Assembly: GCA_947488325.1 (NCBI GenBank)
Contig: CANKYZ010000002.1
Span: 186,001-250,000 of the forward strand
Direction: 5' to 3'
DNA length: 64,000 nt
Source: an uncultured Erythrobacter sp.
GTDB lineage: Bacteria > Pseudomonadota > Alphaproteobacteria > Sphingomonadales > Sphingomonadaceae
The notes below the pieces were generated by a model. The model worked only from the letters and a program-made list of their open reading frames with translations. It was not told the origin of the DNA and searched no databases. Numbering within the stretch: the first letter of the stretch is position 1; each line of letters begins with the position of its first letter. Shown piece after piece: positions 46,106 through 56,055 of the stretch. The position numbers and the translations under genes were made by a program.

Positions 46106-46614
46106 CTGACTCTCTTCTCCCGGACGACATTACGAAATTGGCAGAACGTGTGGTCTCCGAAAACGCAGCCGCCGGGCGCAAAGTGGCAACCGCCGAAAGC
46201 TGCACCGGGGGCCTAGTTGCAGGCGCAATTACGGCCATTGCAGGCTCATCCGCCGTATTGGACCGCGGATATGTGACCTATTCTAATGAAGCGAAGATGG
46301 AATCTTTAGGTGTAGCTCAAGACATCATCGAAACATTTGGGGCAGTTTCCATCGCCTGTGTTTGGGCGATGGCTCAGGGCGCACTGGAACGATCCAACGC
46401 TGATGTCGCCGTTGCCGTTAGCGGTGTCGCGGGTCCCGGTGGAGGCACCCAGTTAAAGCCAGTGGGAACAGTGGTTTTCGCGCGTGCGACCCGAAATCAG
46501 GATGGTGAACCCGAGGGTGAGTTAAGACATTTCGATGGTGGCGATGCACCCGATGGGCGCGCTGCAATTCGGCGTCAGGCGACAATCTGTGCGCTGGAAT
46601 TGCTGTTACCGTAA
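46102..46614 (+). CDS. pncC: CinA C-terminal domain protein, NMN amidohydrolase
   Basis: The 170-aa protein is a single CinA-C/PncC domain, which deamidates nicotinamide mononucleotide to recycle NAD. Signature residues are AESCTGGLVAGAITA, VTYSNEAKM, and AVSGVAGPGGGTQLKPVGTV. It has a GTG start overlapping the previous stop. Its 3' end overlaps the 3' end of ratA by 40 bases on the other strand. Confidence 0.9.
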   Translation: MTDSLLPDDITKLAERVVSENAAAGRKVATAESCTGGLVAGAITAIAGSSAVLDRGYVTYSNEAKMESLGVAQDIIETFGAVSIACVWAMAQGALERSNADVAVAVSGVAGPGGGTQLKPVGTVVFARATRNQDGEPEGELRHFDGGDAPDGRAAIRRQATICALELLLP

Positions 46615-47036
46615 AGTTCGTCGGCGCGCCGTTCAAATGCTTCAACCATTTTTCGGAAAGCACGGTCGAAATACTGGCCGGCTAATGACTGAAACACGCG
46701 ATTCTTGAATTGAAAATCGACAGAAAAGTCGATCTCGCATTTACCGTTTTCCAGAGCGCGGAACGTCCAGACATTGTCGAGATCAGAAAGCGGGCCATCG
46801 ATATAGTGGACCGCAATCTGGTACGGTCGGTTCTTAGAGACACGCGAGGTAAAGCTTTCACGTAGCGATTTAAATCCTACCACCATGTCAGCGATCATTT
46901 CGGTCTCACCGTCGGACCGCACGCGTGTTGCGATCACCCAGGGCAGAAATTGACTATAGCGTTTTACGTCGGCCACGAGGTCGAACATTTGCTCTGCGCT
47001 ATAGGGCAATTTTCGCGTTTCTCGGATGCCCACCAT
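46575..47036 (-). CDS. ratA: RatA/Coq10 START-domain protein
   Basis: The 153-aa protein belongs to the polyketide cyclase/START group (RatA, Coq10). In E. coli RatA associates with the 50S subunit; mitochondrial Coq10 binds ubiquinone. Visible features are RKLPYSAEQMFDLVADVKRY, LPWVIATRV and the C-terminal RKMVEAFERRADELYG. The ATG overlaps the lipA stop by one base, so it is probably co-transcribed with lipA. Confidence 0.88.
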   Translation of the reverse strand: MVGIRETRKLPYSAEQMFDLVADVKRYSQFLPWVIATRVRSDGETEMIADMVVGFKSLRESFTSRVSKNRPYQIAVHYIDGPLSDLDNVWTFRALENGKCEIDFSVDFQFKNRVFQSLAGQYFDRAFRKMVEAFERRADELYGNSNSSAQIVA

Positions 47037-48016
47037 CAGACGTCCAGACGATCCCGCCTTCGCTGATTTTCTACACGAAGTTTCTCTTCACGAGCCGCCT
47101 TCATCACTGCGAAATCGTCGCCCGCGTGATAGCTGGAGCGTGTCAGCGGGCTCGATGCTACTTGCAAGAATCCCTTTGCGCGGGCGATTGAGCCATAAGC
47201 GTCGAAACCCTTAGGCGGGACAAATTCTTCTACCTTTGCGTGTTTTGGGGTTGGCTGAAGATATTGACCCATCGTGATGAAATCGACCTCTGCGCAACGC
47301 ATATCATCCATCACCTGGTGCACTTCGAGCCGCTGCTCGCCGAGTCCCAACATCACGCCAGATTTTGTAAAGATCAACGGGTTGTGAGCCTTCACTTCCT
47401 CCAGCAATCGCAACGATGCATAATAGCGCGCACCGGGACGGATCATCGGATAGAGACGCGGCACCGTTTCTAAATTGTGGTTGTAAACATCCGGCCCAGC
47501 CTCGCAGATTGCCTCAACTGCGGCGCGCATTTTACCACGAAAATCGGGCGTCAATATCTCAATTGTCGTGCCTGGCGTGTTGCGACGCAAAGCCTCAATC
47601 ACTTTAACAAATTGCGACGCGCCACCATCGGGTAAATCGTCACGGTCAACACTGGTGATAACGATGTGTTTCAAGCCCATTTTCGCCGCCGCAATCGCGG
47701 TGTTTTCGGCCTCCATCGGATCAACCGCTTTCGGCATTCCAGTCTTCACGTTACAAAATGCGCAGGCCCTTGTGCAAACATCACCTAAAATCATCACCGT
47801 GGCGTGTTTTTTGGTCCAACACTCACCAATATTTGGGCATGCAGCCTCTTCGCACACTGTATTAAGGTTGAGGTCGCGCATCAGCTTGCGCGTCTCGTTA
47901 TAACCTTTGCTCACCGGTGCGCGGACGCGAATCCAGTCGGGTTTGCGCTGGCGTGCGGGCCGCTCCCCTTTGGGCGCAGATTTTGGTGTGTTGGTGAGAT
48001 CGTTCATGCGGCCCAT
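47036..48016 (-). CDS. lipA: lipoyl synthase
   Basis: LipA is a radical SAM enzyme that inserts sulfur into octanoyl groups to form lipoate. The 326-aa protein has the SAM cluster motif CTRACAFC and the auxiliary cluster cysteines in [13 protein letters not shown], and RSSYHAG near the C-terminus (conserved Ser ligand). The ATG at 48016 has GGAGG 5 bases upstream. Its product serves the PDH lipoyl domains encoded elsewhere in the window. Confidence 0.96.
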   Translation of the reverse strand: MGRMNDLTNTPKSAPKGERPARQRKPDWIRVRAPVSKGYNETRKLMRDLNLNTVCEEAACPNIGECWTKKHATVMILGDVCTRACAFCNVKTGMPKAVDPMEAENTAIAAAKMGLKHIVITSVDRDDLPDGGASQFVKVIEALRRNTPGTTIEILTPDFRGKMRAAVEAICEAGPDVYNHNLETVPRLYPMIRPGARYYASLRLLEEVKAHNPLIFTKSGVMLGLGEQRLEVHQVMDDMRCAEVDFITMGQYLQPTPKHAKVEEFVPPKGFDAYGSIARAKGFLQVASSPLTRSSYHAGDDFAVMKAAREEKLRVENQRRRDRLDV

Positions 48017-48302
48017 TTAGGCCTCCACCGCGTCCGCCGCAAGATCATGTGGCACCTATTCAATTAGGGCGCGCACGCTTTGAGCCATCCCGGTCATCCT
48101 CTTCGCGTCCAGAAGGGGGAATGGGCCAACAAAGAAAGATGGTGAGAGCAACAGTGGCGGAAGACAAACCACTGGCGTTTGATCTATTGCTCGGTGCAAT
48201 GTTTACAAAACTGGGATTCCTTTTGTCGATGTGAGACAGTGAGGATGTCTGCAGAGAACCATTTTATCCAAGTCGCCATGCCAAGGAAACAAGAGGGACA
48301 AC
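48017..48302. other. intergenic region lipA / carbonic anhydrase, no gene assigned
   Basis: This 286-base stretch lies between two divergent genes and should hold both promoters. A 61-codon open frame (48049-48234) has no Shine-Dalgarno and no recognisable pattern, so I do not call it. No hairpin or RNA gene is evident. Confidence 0.4.
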
Positions 48303-48944
48303 GTGCCAGAATTTGCCGAATTACTAAAAGGCTATCGCCGCTTTCGTGAGGGTGTCTATCCACGCCAACGTGCACGTTTTGATCAGACTATTGTTGAAGG
48401 CCAAAAGCCAAAAGTGATGGTTGTCGGCTGTTCCGATAGCAGGGTTGACCCTTCGCAGATTTTTGATGTTGATCCCGGCGAAATCTTTGTCGTTCGCAAC
48501 GTCGCTGCGCTTGTCCCTCCATTTGAAACCACGCCAGGATTGCATGGCGTTTCAGCGGCCGTTGAATTCGCTGTTCAGATGTTGGAGGTAAAGCAAATCG
48601 TTGTCATGGGGCACGGTAGATGCGGAGGGTGCCAAGCGGCTCTTTCCCAGGGCTTTGATTCCAAGCCATTTGGCGAAGGTGGTTTCATTGCCGACTGGAT
48701 CAACCTGCTGAAGGATGCGAGAGAACCCGTGGCACGCAAGCATGGGACAGAAGGTCGTAAAGCTGAGCTGGCGATGGAATTCGCTGCTATCCGCCTTAGT
48801 CTCAAAAATCTGCGAAGTTTCCCATGGGTGGTGGACAAAGAACGTGCAGGGACATTGAAACTGCGTGGGGCACATTTCTCTATCAGCGAAGGGGTTCTTT
48901 ATTCGCTTGACGAAGACACTGGTGAGTTTTTGCCAGAAGAATAG
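48303..48944 (+). CDS. beta-class carbonic anhydrase
   Basis: This 213-aa cytoplasmic zinc enzyme interconverts CO2 and bicarbonate. Zinc ligands and catalytic dyad are visible in CSDSRVDP (Cys, Asp-Arg) and HGRCGGCQA (His, Cys). The start is a GTG at 48303 with AGAGGG upstream. A strong terminator lies 33 bases past the stop. Confidence 0.94.
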   Translation: MPEFAELLKGYRRFREGVYPRQRARFDQTIVEGQKPKVMVVGCSDSRVDPSQIFDVDPGEIFVVRNVAALVPPFETTPGLHGVSAAVEFAVQMLEVKQIVVMGHGRCGGCQAALSQGFDSKPFGEGGFIADWINLLKDAREPVARKHGTEGRKAELAMEFAAIRLSLKNLRSFPWVVDKERAGTLKLRGAHFSISEGVLYSLDEDTGEFLPEE

Positions 48945-48976
48945 GTTTCCGCTCTACATTCAATTTTTCAGCAAAT

Positions 48977-49014
48977 AAAAAGGGCGCCGAGAGGATTTCT
49001 CGGCGCCCTTTTTT
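48977..49014. terminator. strong bidirectional terminator
   Basis: GGGCGCCGAGA and TCTCGGCGCCC form an 11-bp GC-rich stem around a 5-base loop, with A's on the left and T's on the right. It would stop transcription of the carbonic anhydrase gene and of the convergent TPR-like gene. Confidence 0.93.
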
Positions 49015-49030
49015 GTGTGTGTTTGAAGAA

Positions 49031-50431
49031 TTAACCGGCGACAGGCTCTGCGGCAGGAGCTGGGGTTGGTCCTGGAGCAGGAGCTGGCGCAGGAACGGTG
49101 ACTCCTTCAAGCTGGTTTGTATACGCAATCCAAAGCTTTGCGATCGGAAGGCGACTGCCTTGAACCTGTTCAAATGAAGCGCGTGCAGCAGAGTAATCAC
49201 CTAAGCCAACCTGAGCGATTCCCAAACGGGTCATAGCTTCGGAAGTGTCGACACCTGGCATACCAAGAGCACGCTGAAAGAACGTCGCAGCTTTTGCATA
49301 ATCATCATAGCTTAGAAACGCATTGCCTGCGGCATAGACCGTCCGCAGGCCAGCGCCGGATGCACTTGCATCTCGATCAAGCGCAGGCAGATCAGCTCGG
49401 TCCGCTGAAATTCGACCGTTTGCGATTTCAAGAGCTTCGGCGATGAATAGGTTGTCACGGCTGACAACGCCGCTGGCATAACCTTCGTCAATGACATCCT
49501 TCACTTCTTTTGGAAGGCGGCGAGGATCAGCTGACTCGACGTAGTAATCGTAGTCCGATTCATCTTGCAACGCACCGACACGGCGCCCGAGCCGGAACAA
49601 GTCTAGAATTTCTGGACCTTGAAACGTGTTGAGATTGCGGGTCACGTTAACGGCGTCACGCCAATTGTCGGCCGATGGAAATTCGCTAATCCAGAGAGAT
49701 GCGAAGTCATAGACCGTCGGCACTACCTCATTTTCATAGGCTACTGTAAGGCCACGTCGGTACCATTGTTCGTCCACCGCCAAACCTTGAGCTTTACGCC
49801 CAGAAATAGCTCGCTCGAGATATTGAAAACCCTCAGTCAAACTGTTGGAGGCAAAGAAGCTCTCCGCCATCGCGATCTGAAGGTCGGGCGGCGATATGTT
49901 ATCACTACTGAAATTGTTGTCGATCGCACCTTGCAAATAACGACGCGCTTTCGCGTGATCATCCCGCTCATTCGCCAATTGATAGGCGATGAAGTTGTAC
50001 CGCCCAGTTTGCTCGACGGGAACTTTGTCGCTGGCAAGCATGATTTCCATACCTTGCAACTGAAGCGAACGATCCGAAGCTGTGATACCCGTATTAAAGA
50101 TCAGTCCGCCGCCTGCGATCTTCTCATCATTCGTGACAAGTAGTGGAATCAGGGCGTCGATTTGCGGGCGCAAAGCGTTAATATCAACACCCTCAACCTT
50201 CAATGCCTCGTCCAATGGGGCATAGGCCGCGCGAAATTCTGCGCTGTAACCACCGCCATCATCCTCCGCAGCAGATTCACTATCGCGATCACGCTCTCTG
50301 TCACGATCTCGGCTGCGCTGCGCGCTCGCCTCTGCTGGAATAACTGCGGTCCCAACCACCGCGCTGCCGGTTGCCATGGCAATCGCGAGAGCCAGCGATG
50401 AAGCGCGTTTGCGCGAAAGAAGGGAAATCAT
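49031..50431 (-). CDS. secreted tetratricopeptide-like protein
   Basis: The 466-aa product has a signal peptide (cleavage near AEASA), followed by a charged low-complexity stretch of Arg-Asp-Glu repeats, then a helical region with TPR-like repeats (FLSYDDYAKAATFFQRALG, GLGDYSAARASFEQV), and a Pro/Ala-rich C-terminus (PAPAPAPGPTPAP). TPR proteins mediate complexes; here the partner is unknown. The ATG at 50431 has AGGAGG upstream. It faces the carbonic anhydrase gene across the shared terminator. Confidence 0.75.
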   Translation of the reverse strand: MISLLSRKRASSLALAIAMATGSAVVGTAVIPAEASAQRSRDRDRERDRDSESAAEDDGGGYSAEFRAAYAPLDEALKVEGVDINALRPQIDALIPLLVTNDEKIAGGGLIFNTGITASDRSLQLQGMEIMLASDKVPVEQTGRYNFIAYQLANERDDHAKARRYLQGAIDNNFSSDNISPPDLQIAMAESFFASNSLTEGFQYLERAISGRKAQGLAVDEQWYRRGLTVAYENEVVPTVYDFASLWISEFPSADNWRDAVNVTRNLNTFQGPEILDLFRLGRRVGALQDESDYDYYVESADPRRLPKEVKDVIDEGYASGVVSRDNLFIAEALEIANGRISADRADLPALDRDASASGAGLRTVYAAGNAFLSYDDYAKAATFFQRALGMPGVDTSEAMTRLGIAQVGLGDYSAARASFEQVQGSRLPIAKLWIAYTNQLEGVTVPAPAPAPGPTPAPAAEPVAG

Positions 50432-50699
50432 ACGGGGTACCTCCTGAAAAGTATGTCTGACTGCACGGCTTCCAGCCCTCGCAGCTTGATAAATGCTAGC
50501 TCCGTCCATTGAACGAGTGCCAAACCATTTGCAATTCGTTGTAGGTGAATCGGTCTGAACCGGGATTGAATGGCCTGCACGATTGGTTCAGCGGCACGCA
50601 ATATTTGGAAAGTTGCGCCCTCGCCTGCGCCCCTGTTTATCCTGTGATCCGGCAAGTGTGGAAAAAGGGCGCTCTGAAGGTCTTTGTTGACCTGTTTGA

Positions 50700-53573
50700 G
50701 TGGCACTCTTGCGCCTGAACGCCTACATTAATGAGACATCGAAACTTTCACATTCAACAACAGAATTGGCCGCCACTTTGAGCGACGAAACCGACATTAT
50801 CGAACCAACTGCTCCTTCGGATGAGTATGAACGCATCGACATCGTCGATGAGATGAAGACGAGCTATCTCGATTACGCGATGAGCGTGATCGTTAGCCGC
50901 GCGCTTCCCGATGTGCGCGACGGATTGAAACCGGTGCACCGTCGGATTCTTTATGCCAGCAAAATAGGTAACTTTGTCGCCGGCAAGCCATTCGTCAAAA
51001 GTGCAAAAATCGTTGGCGACGTGATGGGTGATTTTCACCCGCACGGTGATAGTGCGATCTATGATGCTCTTGCCCGGCTGACTCAGCCATGGTCGATGCG
51101 TGTCCCGTTGATCGATGGCCAAGGAAACTTTGGGTCGATGGACCCCGATCCACCTGCTTCGATGCGTTATACCGAAGCGCGGCTTGCCCGCGTTGCAGAC
51201 ACCCTGCTTGATGATCTCGACAAGAACACAGTCGATTTTGTCGAGAATTATGACGGCCGCAAGCAAGAACCATCGGTCCTCCCTGCCCGTTTCCCTAACC
51301 TGCTTGTCAATGGTGCTGGCGGTATCGCGGTTGGTATGGCCACCAATGTTCCGCCGCATAATTTGGGTGAAGTGCTCGACGGCTGCATCGCCTATATGGA
51401 TGATCCGGCGATCACTTCTGAAGAGTTGATCGAGTATATTCCGGGTCCAGATTTCCCGACTGCCCCGCTCATTTTGGGCACGCACGGGGCGAAGGCAGCC
51501 TATACAACCGGGCGCGGATCAATCCTGATGCGGTGCCGGCATGAAATTGAAACCCGGCGCGGTGATCGTGAAAGCATCGTTTTCACCTCCATCCCATACC
51601 AGGTTGGCAAAGCGGGCCTGGTCGAAAAGATCGCCGATGCGGCGAAAGAAAAGCGTATCGAAGGCATTTCTGACATCCGCGATGAAAGTTCGCGCCTGGG
51701 TGTGCGGGTTGTCATCGACCTAAAACGTGATGCCACGGCCGAAGTGGTGTTGAATCAGATTTGGCGTCACACACCTGCGCAATCTAGTTTCCCGGCCAAT
51801 ATGCTCGCCATTCGCGGCGGCCGTCCTGAAACATTAATGCTGCGCGATTTCATTCAAGCATTCATCAGTTTCCGCGAAGAGGTAATCACTCGCCGAACCA
51901 AGTTTGAACTCGCTAAAGCGCGAGACCGAGCGCACATCTTGCTCGGCCTTGTGGTCGCAGTGTCCAACCTAGATGAAATTGTGAAGATCATCCGAGGCGC
52001 ACCCAATCCGGCGACTGCGCGTGAACGGTTGTTGGTCAAAGAGTGGCCGATTGGCGATATTGCACAATATATCCGTTTGGTTGAAGCGATTGAGCCAAGC
52101 ACCGATCAGGAAGGCGGGACCTATCGCCTTTCCGAACGGCAGGTTAAAGCAATCTTGGATCTGCGCCTCCACCGCCTGACGGCATTGGGGCGTGATGAGA
52201 TTGGTGATGAGCTGAAAGAGCTCGCCATGAAGATCGAGGAATTCCTCGCAATCCTTGCAGACCGCGTGAAACTTTACGCGGTGATGCGTGAGGAGCTGGA
52301 GGAAATCCGCGCGACCTATGCCACGCCGCGCGTTTCGGAGATTGCACCTGCATGGGATGGTCTGGACGACGAGGACCTGATCGAGCGCGACGATATGGTC
52401 GTGACCGTAACGCTGGATGGCTATATCAAACGCACTCCGCTTTCGACTTTCCGTGCTCAAAATCGCGGCGGTAAAGGCCGCGCTGGCATGTCGACCAAGG
52501 ACGAAGATGCCATCGCGGAAATGTTCGTCACATCGACGCACAACCCTGTGCTGTTCTTCTCTACCGCTGGCAAAGTTTATCGCATGAAGGTTTGGAAACT
52601 GCCTGAAGGCGGACCGACCACACGCGGACGTCCGATCGTCAATCTGCTGCCATCACTCGACGATGATGAAACTATTCGCACAGTGCTGGCACTTCCCGAA
52701 GATGAGGCCGAATGGGGCGCACTCTCGGTCGTGTTCGCGACCGCAAAGGGTAATGTTCGCCGCAATTCGATGGATGCTTTCACCAATATCCCATCAAACG
52801 GCAAATTTGCGATGAAGTTCGATGAGGAAAGCGAAGACAAGCTGATCGGCGTCGCACTTCTTTCAGCGACTGATGATGTGCTGCTGGCTAGCCGTCAGGG
52901 CAAGGCCATTCGCTTCCCAGGTGACGCAGTTCGCGAATTCACGTCCCGCACCTCAACTGGTGTGCGCGGCATGAAACTGGCGACTGGAGACGAAGTCGTC
53001 TCGCTTTCGATCCTGGGCATGACCGGGACGACATCCGAAGAGCGCGAGCAATATATCAAATTTGCGCCCTGGAAGGGTGAGAAAGAAGGCGAGCCTGACA
53101 TCGCTCCTGAGCGCTATGAAACGCTGCGTGAGAAGGAAGAGTTCATCCTCACCGTTTGCGCCAATGGTTATGGTAAAGTCTCCAGCGCCTATGAATATCG
53201 CCAGATTGGCCGCGGTGGTCAGGGGTTGATCAATATCGACAATATCGCTCGCAATGGCCCTGTTGTGGCGAGCTTCCCGGTCGAGACGGGCGAACAATTA
53301 ATGCTGGTGACAGATCAGGCAAAACTGATCCGCATTGGGCTGGAAACTCTCCGCGTGATTGGCCGAAATTCTGCCGGCGTGCGCCTGTTCGATGTGGGCA
53401 AGAAAGAAACAATCGTTGCTGCGGTGAAGATCGACGAAACCGAAGAGCCTGAAAACGAGGCCGAAGAGATCGTCATCAAAGAAATGGTTGAGCGACGCGG
53501 TGAGGGGGAAGAAACCACTCCCGGCACTACGCCCCAATCAGGCAGCGACATTGGCGAGGATCCTCCAGAATGA
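50700..53573 (+). CDS. gyrA: DNA gyrase subunit A
   Basis: GyrA breaks and rejoins DNA in gyrase (A2B2). The 957-aa protein has the catalytic Tyr in MRYTEARL, the quinolone-resistance region [10 protein letters not shown] (Ser and Asp as in sensitive enzymes), and a C-terminal beta-pinwheel with a GyrA box (QNRGGKG) near residue 580. The ATG-like start is uncertain: the GTG at 50700 gives a 50-residue leader before [13 protein letters not shown], longer than usual; a TTG at 50766 is an alternative. It is somewhat long at the C-terminus, which is Glu-rich. Confidence 0.95.
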   Translation: MALLRLNAYINETSKLSHSTTELAATLSDETDIIEPTAPSDEYERIDIVDEMKTSYLDYAMSVIVSRALPDVRDGLKPVHRRILYASKIGNFVAGKPFVKSAKIVGDVMGDFHPHGDSAIYDALARLTQPWSMRVPLIDGQGNFGSMDPDPPASMRYTEARLARVADTLLDDLDKNTVDFVENYDGRKQEPSVLPARFPNLLVNGAGGIAVGMATNVPPHNLGEVLDGCIAYMDDPAITSEELIEYIPGPDFPTAPLILGTHGAKAAYTTGRGSILMRCRHEIETRRGDRESIVFTSIPYQVGKAGLVEKIADAAKEKRIEGISDIRDESSRLGVRVVIDLKRDATAEVVLNQIWRHTPAQSSFPANMLAIRGGRPETLMLRDFIQAFISFREEVITRRTKFELAKARDRAHILLGLVVAVSNLDEIVKIIRGAPNPATARERLLVKEWPIGDIAQYIRLVEAIEPSTDQEGGTYRLSERQVKAILDLRLHRLTALGRDEIGDELKELAMKIEEFLAILADRVKLYAVMREELEEIRATYATPRVSEIAPAWDGLDDEDLIERDDMVVTVTLDGYIKRTPLSTFRAQNRGGKGRAGMSTKDEDAIAEMFVTSTHNPVLFFSTAGKVYRMKVWKLPEGGPTTRGRPIVNLLPSLDDDETIRTVLALPEDEAEWGALSVVFATAKGNVRRNSMDAFTNIPSNGKFAMKFDEESEDKLIGVALLSATDDVLLASRQGKAIRFPGDAVREFTSRTSTGVRGMKLATGDEVVSLSILGMTGTTSEEREQYIKFAPWKGEKEGEPDIAPERYETLREKEEFILTVCANGYGKVSSAYEYRQIGRGGQGLINIDNIARNGPVVASFPVETGEQLMLVTDQAKLIRIGLETLRVIGRNSAGVRLFDVGKKETIVAAVKIDETEEPENEAEEIVIKEMVERRGEGEETTPGTTPQSGSDIGEDPPE

Positions 53574-53583
53574 AGATTATCGC

Positions 53584-54417
53584 ATGAGTATAATCACTGA
53601 GCCGAGCGGACAGGCCTGCGGCGCCCGGATAACTGGGTGCGACCTATCCGATCCGCTTGATGATATGCTGATGCAAGACATTCGTGAGGCGTGGCACGCA
53701 CACAAAGTACTGGCCTTCGCTGATCAACAAATGGATGATGACGCACTCGAACGCTTCACCGTCGCAATGGGTGGATTTGGCGAGGACCCATTTTTCGATC
53801 CCATTGCTGGCCGAAAGAATATCGCTGCCATTCAGCGCGAAGCGGATGAAACTTCGCCGTTGTTTGCAGAAAACTGGCACAGTGATTGGAGCTTCCTGCC
53901 GCAGCCACCTTCGGGCACCTGCTTGCTTGCGATTGAAATTCCGCCTGTCGGCGGCGACACCCTCTTCAGCAACCAGGCCGCCGCCTTTGCTGCTTTGCCT
54001 GATGCTCGCAAAATTGACCTGCGCAAGCTGAAAGGGGTGCATTCGGCAAGTCGTGGTTATGCGCCAGACGGGCTTTATGGCGACAAGGACGAAGGCCGCT
54101 CCATGGCAATACGGCCCAGTAAAGCTGCATTGGCGCGTCATTCGCACCCGCTCATCAAACGACACCCGGAAACTGGCGAGGAGGTTCTCTTCTTCTCGAT
54201 CAGCTACACAATCGGGATCGAAGGAATGAACGATAAGGACGCTCTGCAATTCCTGATCGAACTCCACGAATGGTGCGAGCGCGATGAATTTATTTACCGT
54301 CATAAATGGGAAAGGGACATGCTGATCCTGTGGGACAATCGCAGCGTCAATCACAGGGCTACCGGAGGCTATGAAGGCCACCGGCGCGAACTGCACCGAA
54401 CCACCATCGCGGCCTAA
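53584..54417 (+). CDS. TauD/TfdA family Fe(II)/2-oxoglutarate dioxygenase
   Basis: This 277-aa enzyme has the iron triad of the family: His and Asp in NWHSDWSF and the distal His in DNRSVNHRATGGY, plus the 2-oxoglutarate Arg in HRRELHRT. Family members oxidise taurine, phenoxyacetates or related acids; the substrate here is unknown. The ATG at 53584 follows gyrA by 10 bases; 32 upstream in-frame codons inside gyrA were left out. Confidence 0.9.
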   Translation: MSIITEPSGQACGARITGCDLSDPLDDMLMQDIREAWHAHKVLAFADQQMDDDALERFTVAMGGFGEDPFFDPIAGRKNIAAIQREADETSPLFAENWHSDWSFLPQPPSGTCLLAIEIPPVGGDTLFSNQAAAFAALPDARKIDLRKLKGVHSASRGYAPDGLYGDKDEGRSMAIRPSKAALARHSHPLIKRHPETGEEVLFFSISYTIGIEGMNDKDALQFLIELHEWCERDEFIYRHKWERDMLILWDNRSVNHRATGGYEGHRRELHRTTIAA

Positions 54418-54427
54418 AATTCGCTCG

Positions 54428-55078
54428 CTATCTTGCCGGTGTTTCGCCGCGCAGGGTTTGCACCACCCCCGTCGCAATCATCACCTGACCTGCATAATAG
54501 AGCGGCCAAACCAGCAAATCCGGCAGCGGCGCGATATTGAGCGGTCCGATCTTGGCAAAGATCAGGAAATCACTAACCACAAATAGCACCGCGCCGATTC
54601 CAACACGGTAGCGAGGAAAGCTGCTGGTCCACGAAGTGGCAGCCATCGTCCCAAGGCTAATTGCATAGAGCGCAACCATCGGGTCTTGGCTCAGCAGAAA
54701 AGAGATGATCGGCGTACCGACCAGCAAAGCCGCACCCAGCAATTTCTGGCTGACGCTCGTGCTGTCACGGCGATTGCGCAGATAGAGTGCAATTGCGACC
54801 AGATGCGACGCAAAGAACACCGCGCCGCCAATTTCAAAAAACAAAACAAGCGCCATGTCGGCAACTGCAGAGAGCGCCAAAGCCGCCGCCAACAGCATCC
54901 CATCAGCCCCCGATGTTCGACGCAAAGCATAGGCGGCAAGCAGTCCAACGCCTGCACCCTTGATCAGCATCAACCAAACTTCACCGATTGGATTGTCGGA
55001 AACGAAGTAATAGGCAACTGCAGCTGTGATACTCGCGAGCAACCATGGCCGATGCTCTATCAGTGCATTTTTCGCCAT
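54428..55078 (-). CDS. YhhN family membrane protein (lysoplasmalogenase-like)
   Basis: The 216-aa product has about seven or eight hydrophobic helices and matches the YhhN/TMEM86 pattern (LSAVADMALV, FFASHLVAIALYL, VLFVVSDFLIFAK). Animal TMEM86B is a lysoplasmalogenase; bacterial roles are less known. The ATG at 55078 has GGGGAG upstream; 38 earlier codons were excluded. It is divergent from a desaturase gene and converges with the dioxygenase gene. Confidence 0.82.
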   Translation of the reverse strand: MAKNALIEHRPWLLASITAAVAYYFVSDNPIGEVWLMLIKGAGVGLLAAYALRRTSGADGMLLAAALALSAVADMALVLFFEIGGAVFFASHLVAIALYLRNRRDSTSVSQKLLGAALLVGTPIISFLLSQDPMVALYAISLGTMAATSWTSSFPRYRVGIGAVLFVVSDFLIFAKIGPLNIAPLPDLLVWPLYYAGQVMIATGVVQTLRGETPAR

Positions 55079-55193
55079 AACTCGCTCCCCTATCAATGAT
55101 GACTTGCACGCAATGCACGACATATGCGCCACAAAGCAATCGCTCGCATTCTCTAATATGGTAATCAGCAGGCGTCCAACAGGAGACTGCAAG

Positions 55194-56012
55194 ATGCCAG
55201 CTCACCAACTTGACAAAGCCTGTCTAAAAAAGGCTGTTCGCCGTGTTGAATGGCGCGATCTCACCCAGATGCGAATGCGTGACGGATTGACCGAATGCCT
55301 GCATCCTTTGCCTTGGCTTGGGGCAAGTTTAGCTCTGTTCTATTATGAACTGTGGCCGCTGGCATTTTTCACCGAGTTTATGTTTTTCCTGACTGCGTTG
55401 CGGCTCAATCACGAGGCGATCCATCACAATCTTGGCTTTGGTCCGCGTGGGCATCGGTTTGTCCTACATGGGTTGAGTCTGGTCATGTTGGGCAGCAATC
55501 ACAGTGTCGCATTCAACCATTTACGCCATCACCAGCATATCAACACCGATGCGGATCTGGAAGGGAAAGCAGGCAAAATGAGCCTGCTCCAAGTGCTAGC
55601 ATATGGCCCGCTTTTCCCGATTGAATGCCACCTAGCAGCACTGTGTGAAGGCGGTCCGGCATGGCGGCGCAAAGTGCTGATCGACTTAGCACTCAATCTC
55701 GCGCTGCCGGCGCTAGCGATTGGCTTAGGGCTTTGGTTTTTTGCATGGCATTTCTTGGCGATGCTGATTGCACAAGGCTTCACCGCCCTGTTTGCGGTTT
55801 GGATCACTCATCGCGGTTGCAGCGAAAGCGCGTTGGCGGCGCGCACTCAGCGTGGCCGAATGGTCAATGCGGTGAGCTACAATATGTTCTTCCACCTTGA
55901 ACATCATCTGTTCCCAGCTGTTCCAGTCAAGCGGCTACCAGAGTTGGCGCGCAGATTGGAAGCGGTGGAACCCGCCTTTGCCAAAGCGATCCGTCCCGTG
56001 CTTGGCCGATAG
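55194..56012 (+). CDS. membrane fatty acid desaturase
   Basis: This 272-aa di-iron membrane enzyme has three His boxes: HEAIHH, HLRHHQH and HLEHHLF, with hydrophobic segments between them. It should introduce a double bond into a lipid or carotenoid-like substrate; which one is not clear. The ATG at 55194 has AGGAG eight bases upstream; the longer open frame is excluded. It is divergent from YhhN, with about 115 bases between starts for shared regulation. Confidence 0.87.
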   Translation: MPAHQLDKACLKKAVRRVEWRDLTQMRMRDGLTECLHPLPWLGASLALFYYELWPLAFFTEFMFFLTALRLNHEAIHHNLGFGPRGHRFVLHGLSLVMLGSNHSVAFNHLRHHQHINTDADLEGKAGKMSLLQVLAYGPLFPIECHLAALCEGGPAWRRKVLIDLALNLALPALAIGLGLWFFAWHFLAMLIAQGFTALFAVWITHRGCSESALAARTQRGRMVNAVSYNMFFHLEHHLFPAVPVKRLPELARRLEAVEPAFAKAIRPVLGR

Positions 56013-56055
56013 CGGGATTGCGGTTGTTCGCGCCGCATTCTAGGGCCGGGACGAA

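Noticed and set aside
48049..48234. 61-codon open frame between lipA and carbonic anhydrase
   Set aside because: No Shine-Dalgarno, no recognisable pattern and it lies in a likely promoter region.
50754..51485. 243-codon open frame on the minus strand inside gyrA
   Set aside because: Shadow of the GyrA reading frame; no start signal or domain.
53644..54477. 277-codon open frame opposite the TauD-family gene
   Set aside because: Antisense to a gene with complete iron-ligand motifs; contains no domain of its own.
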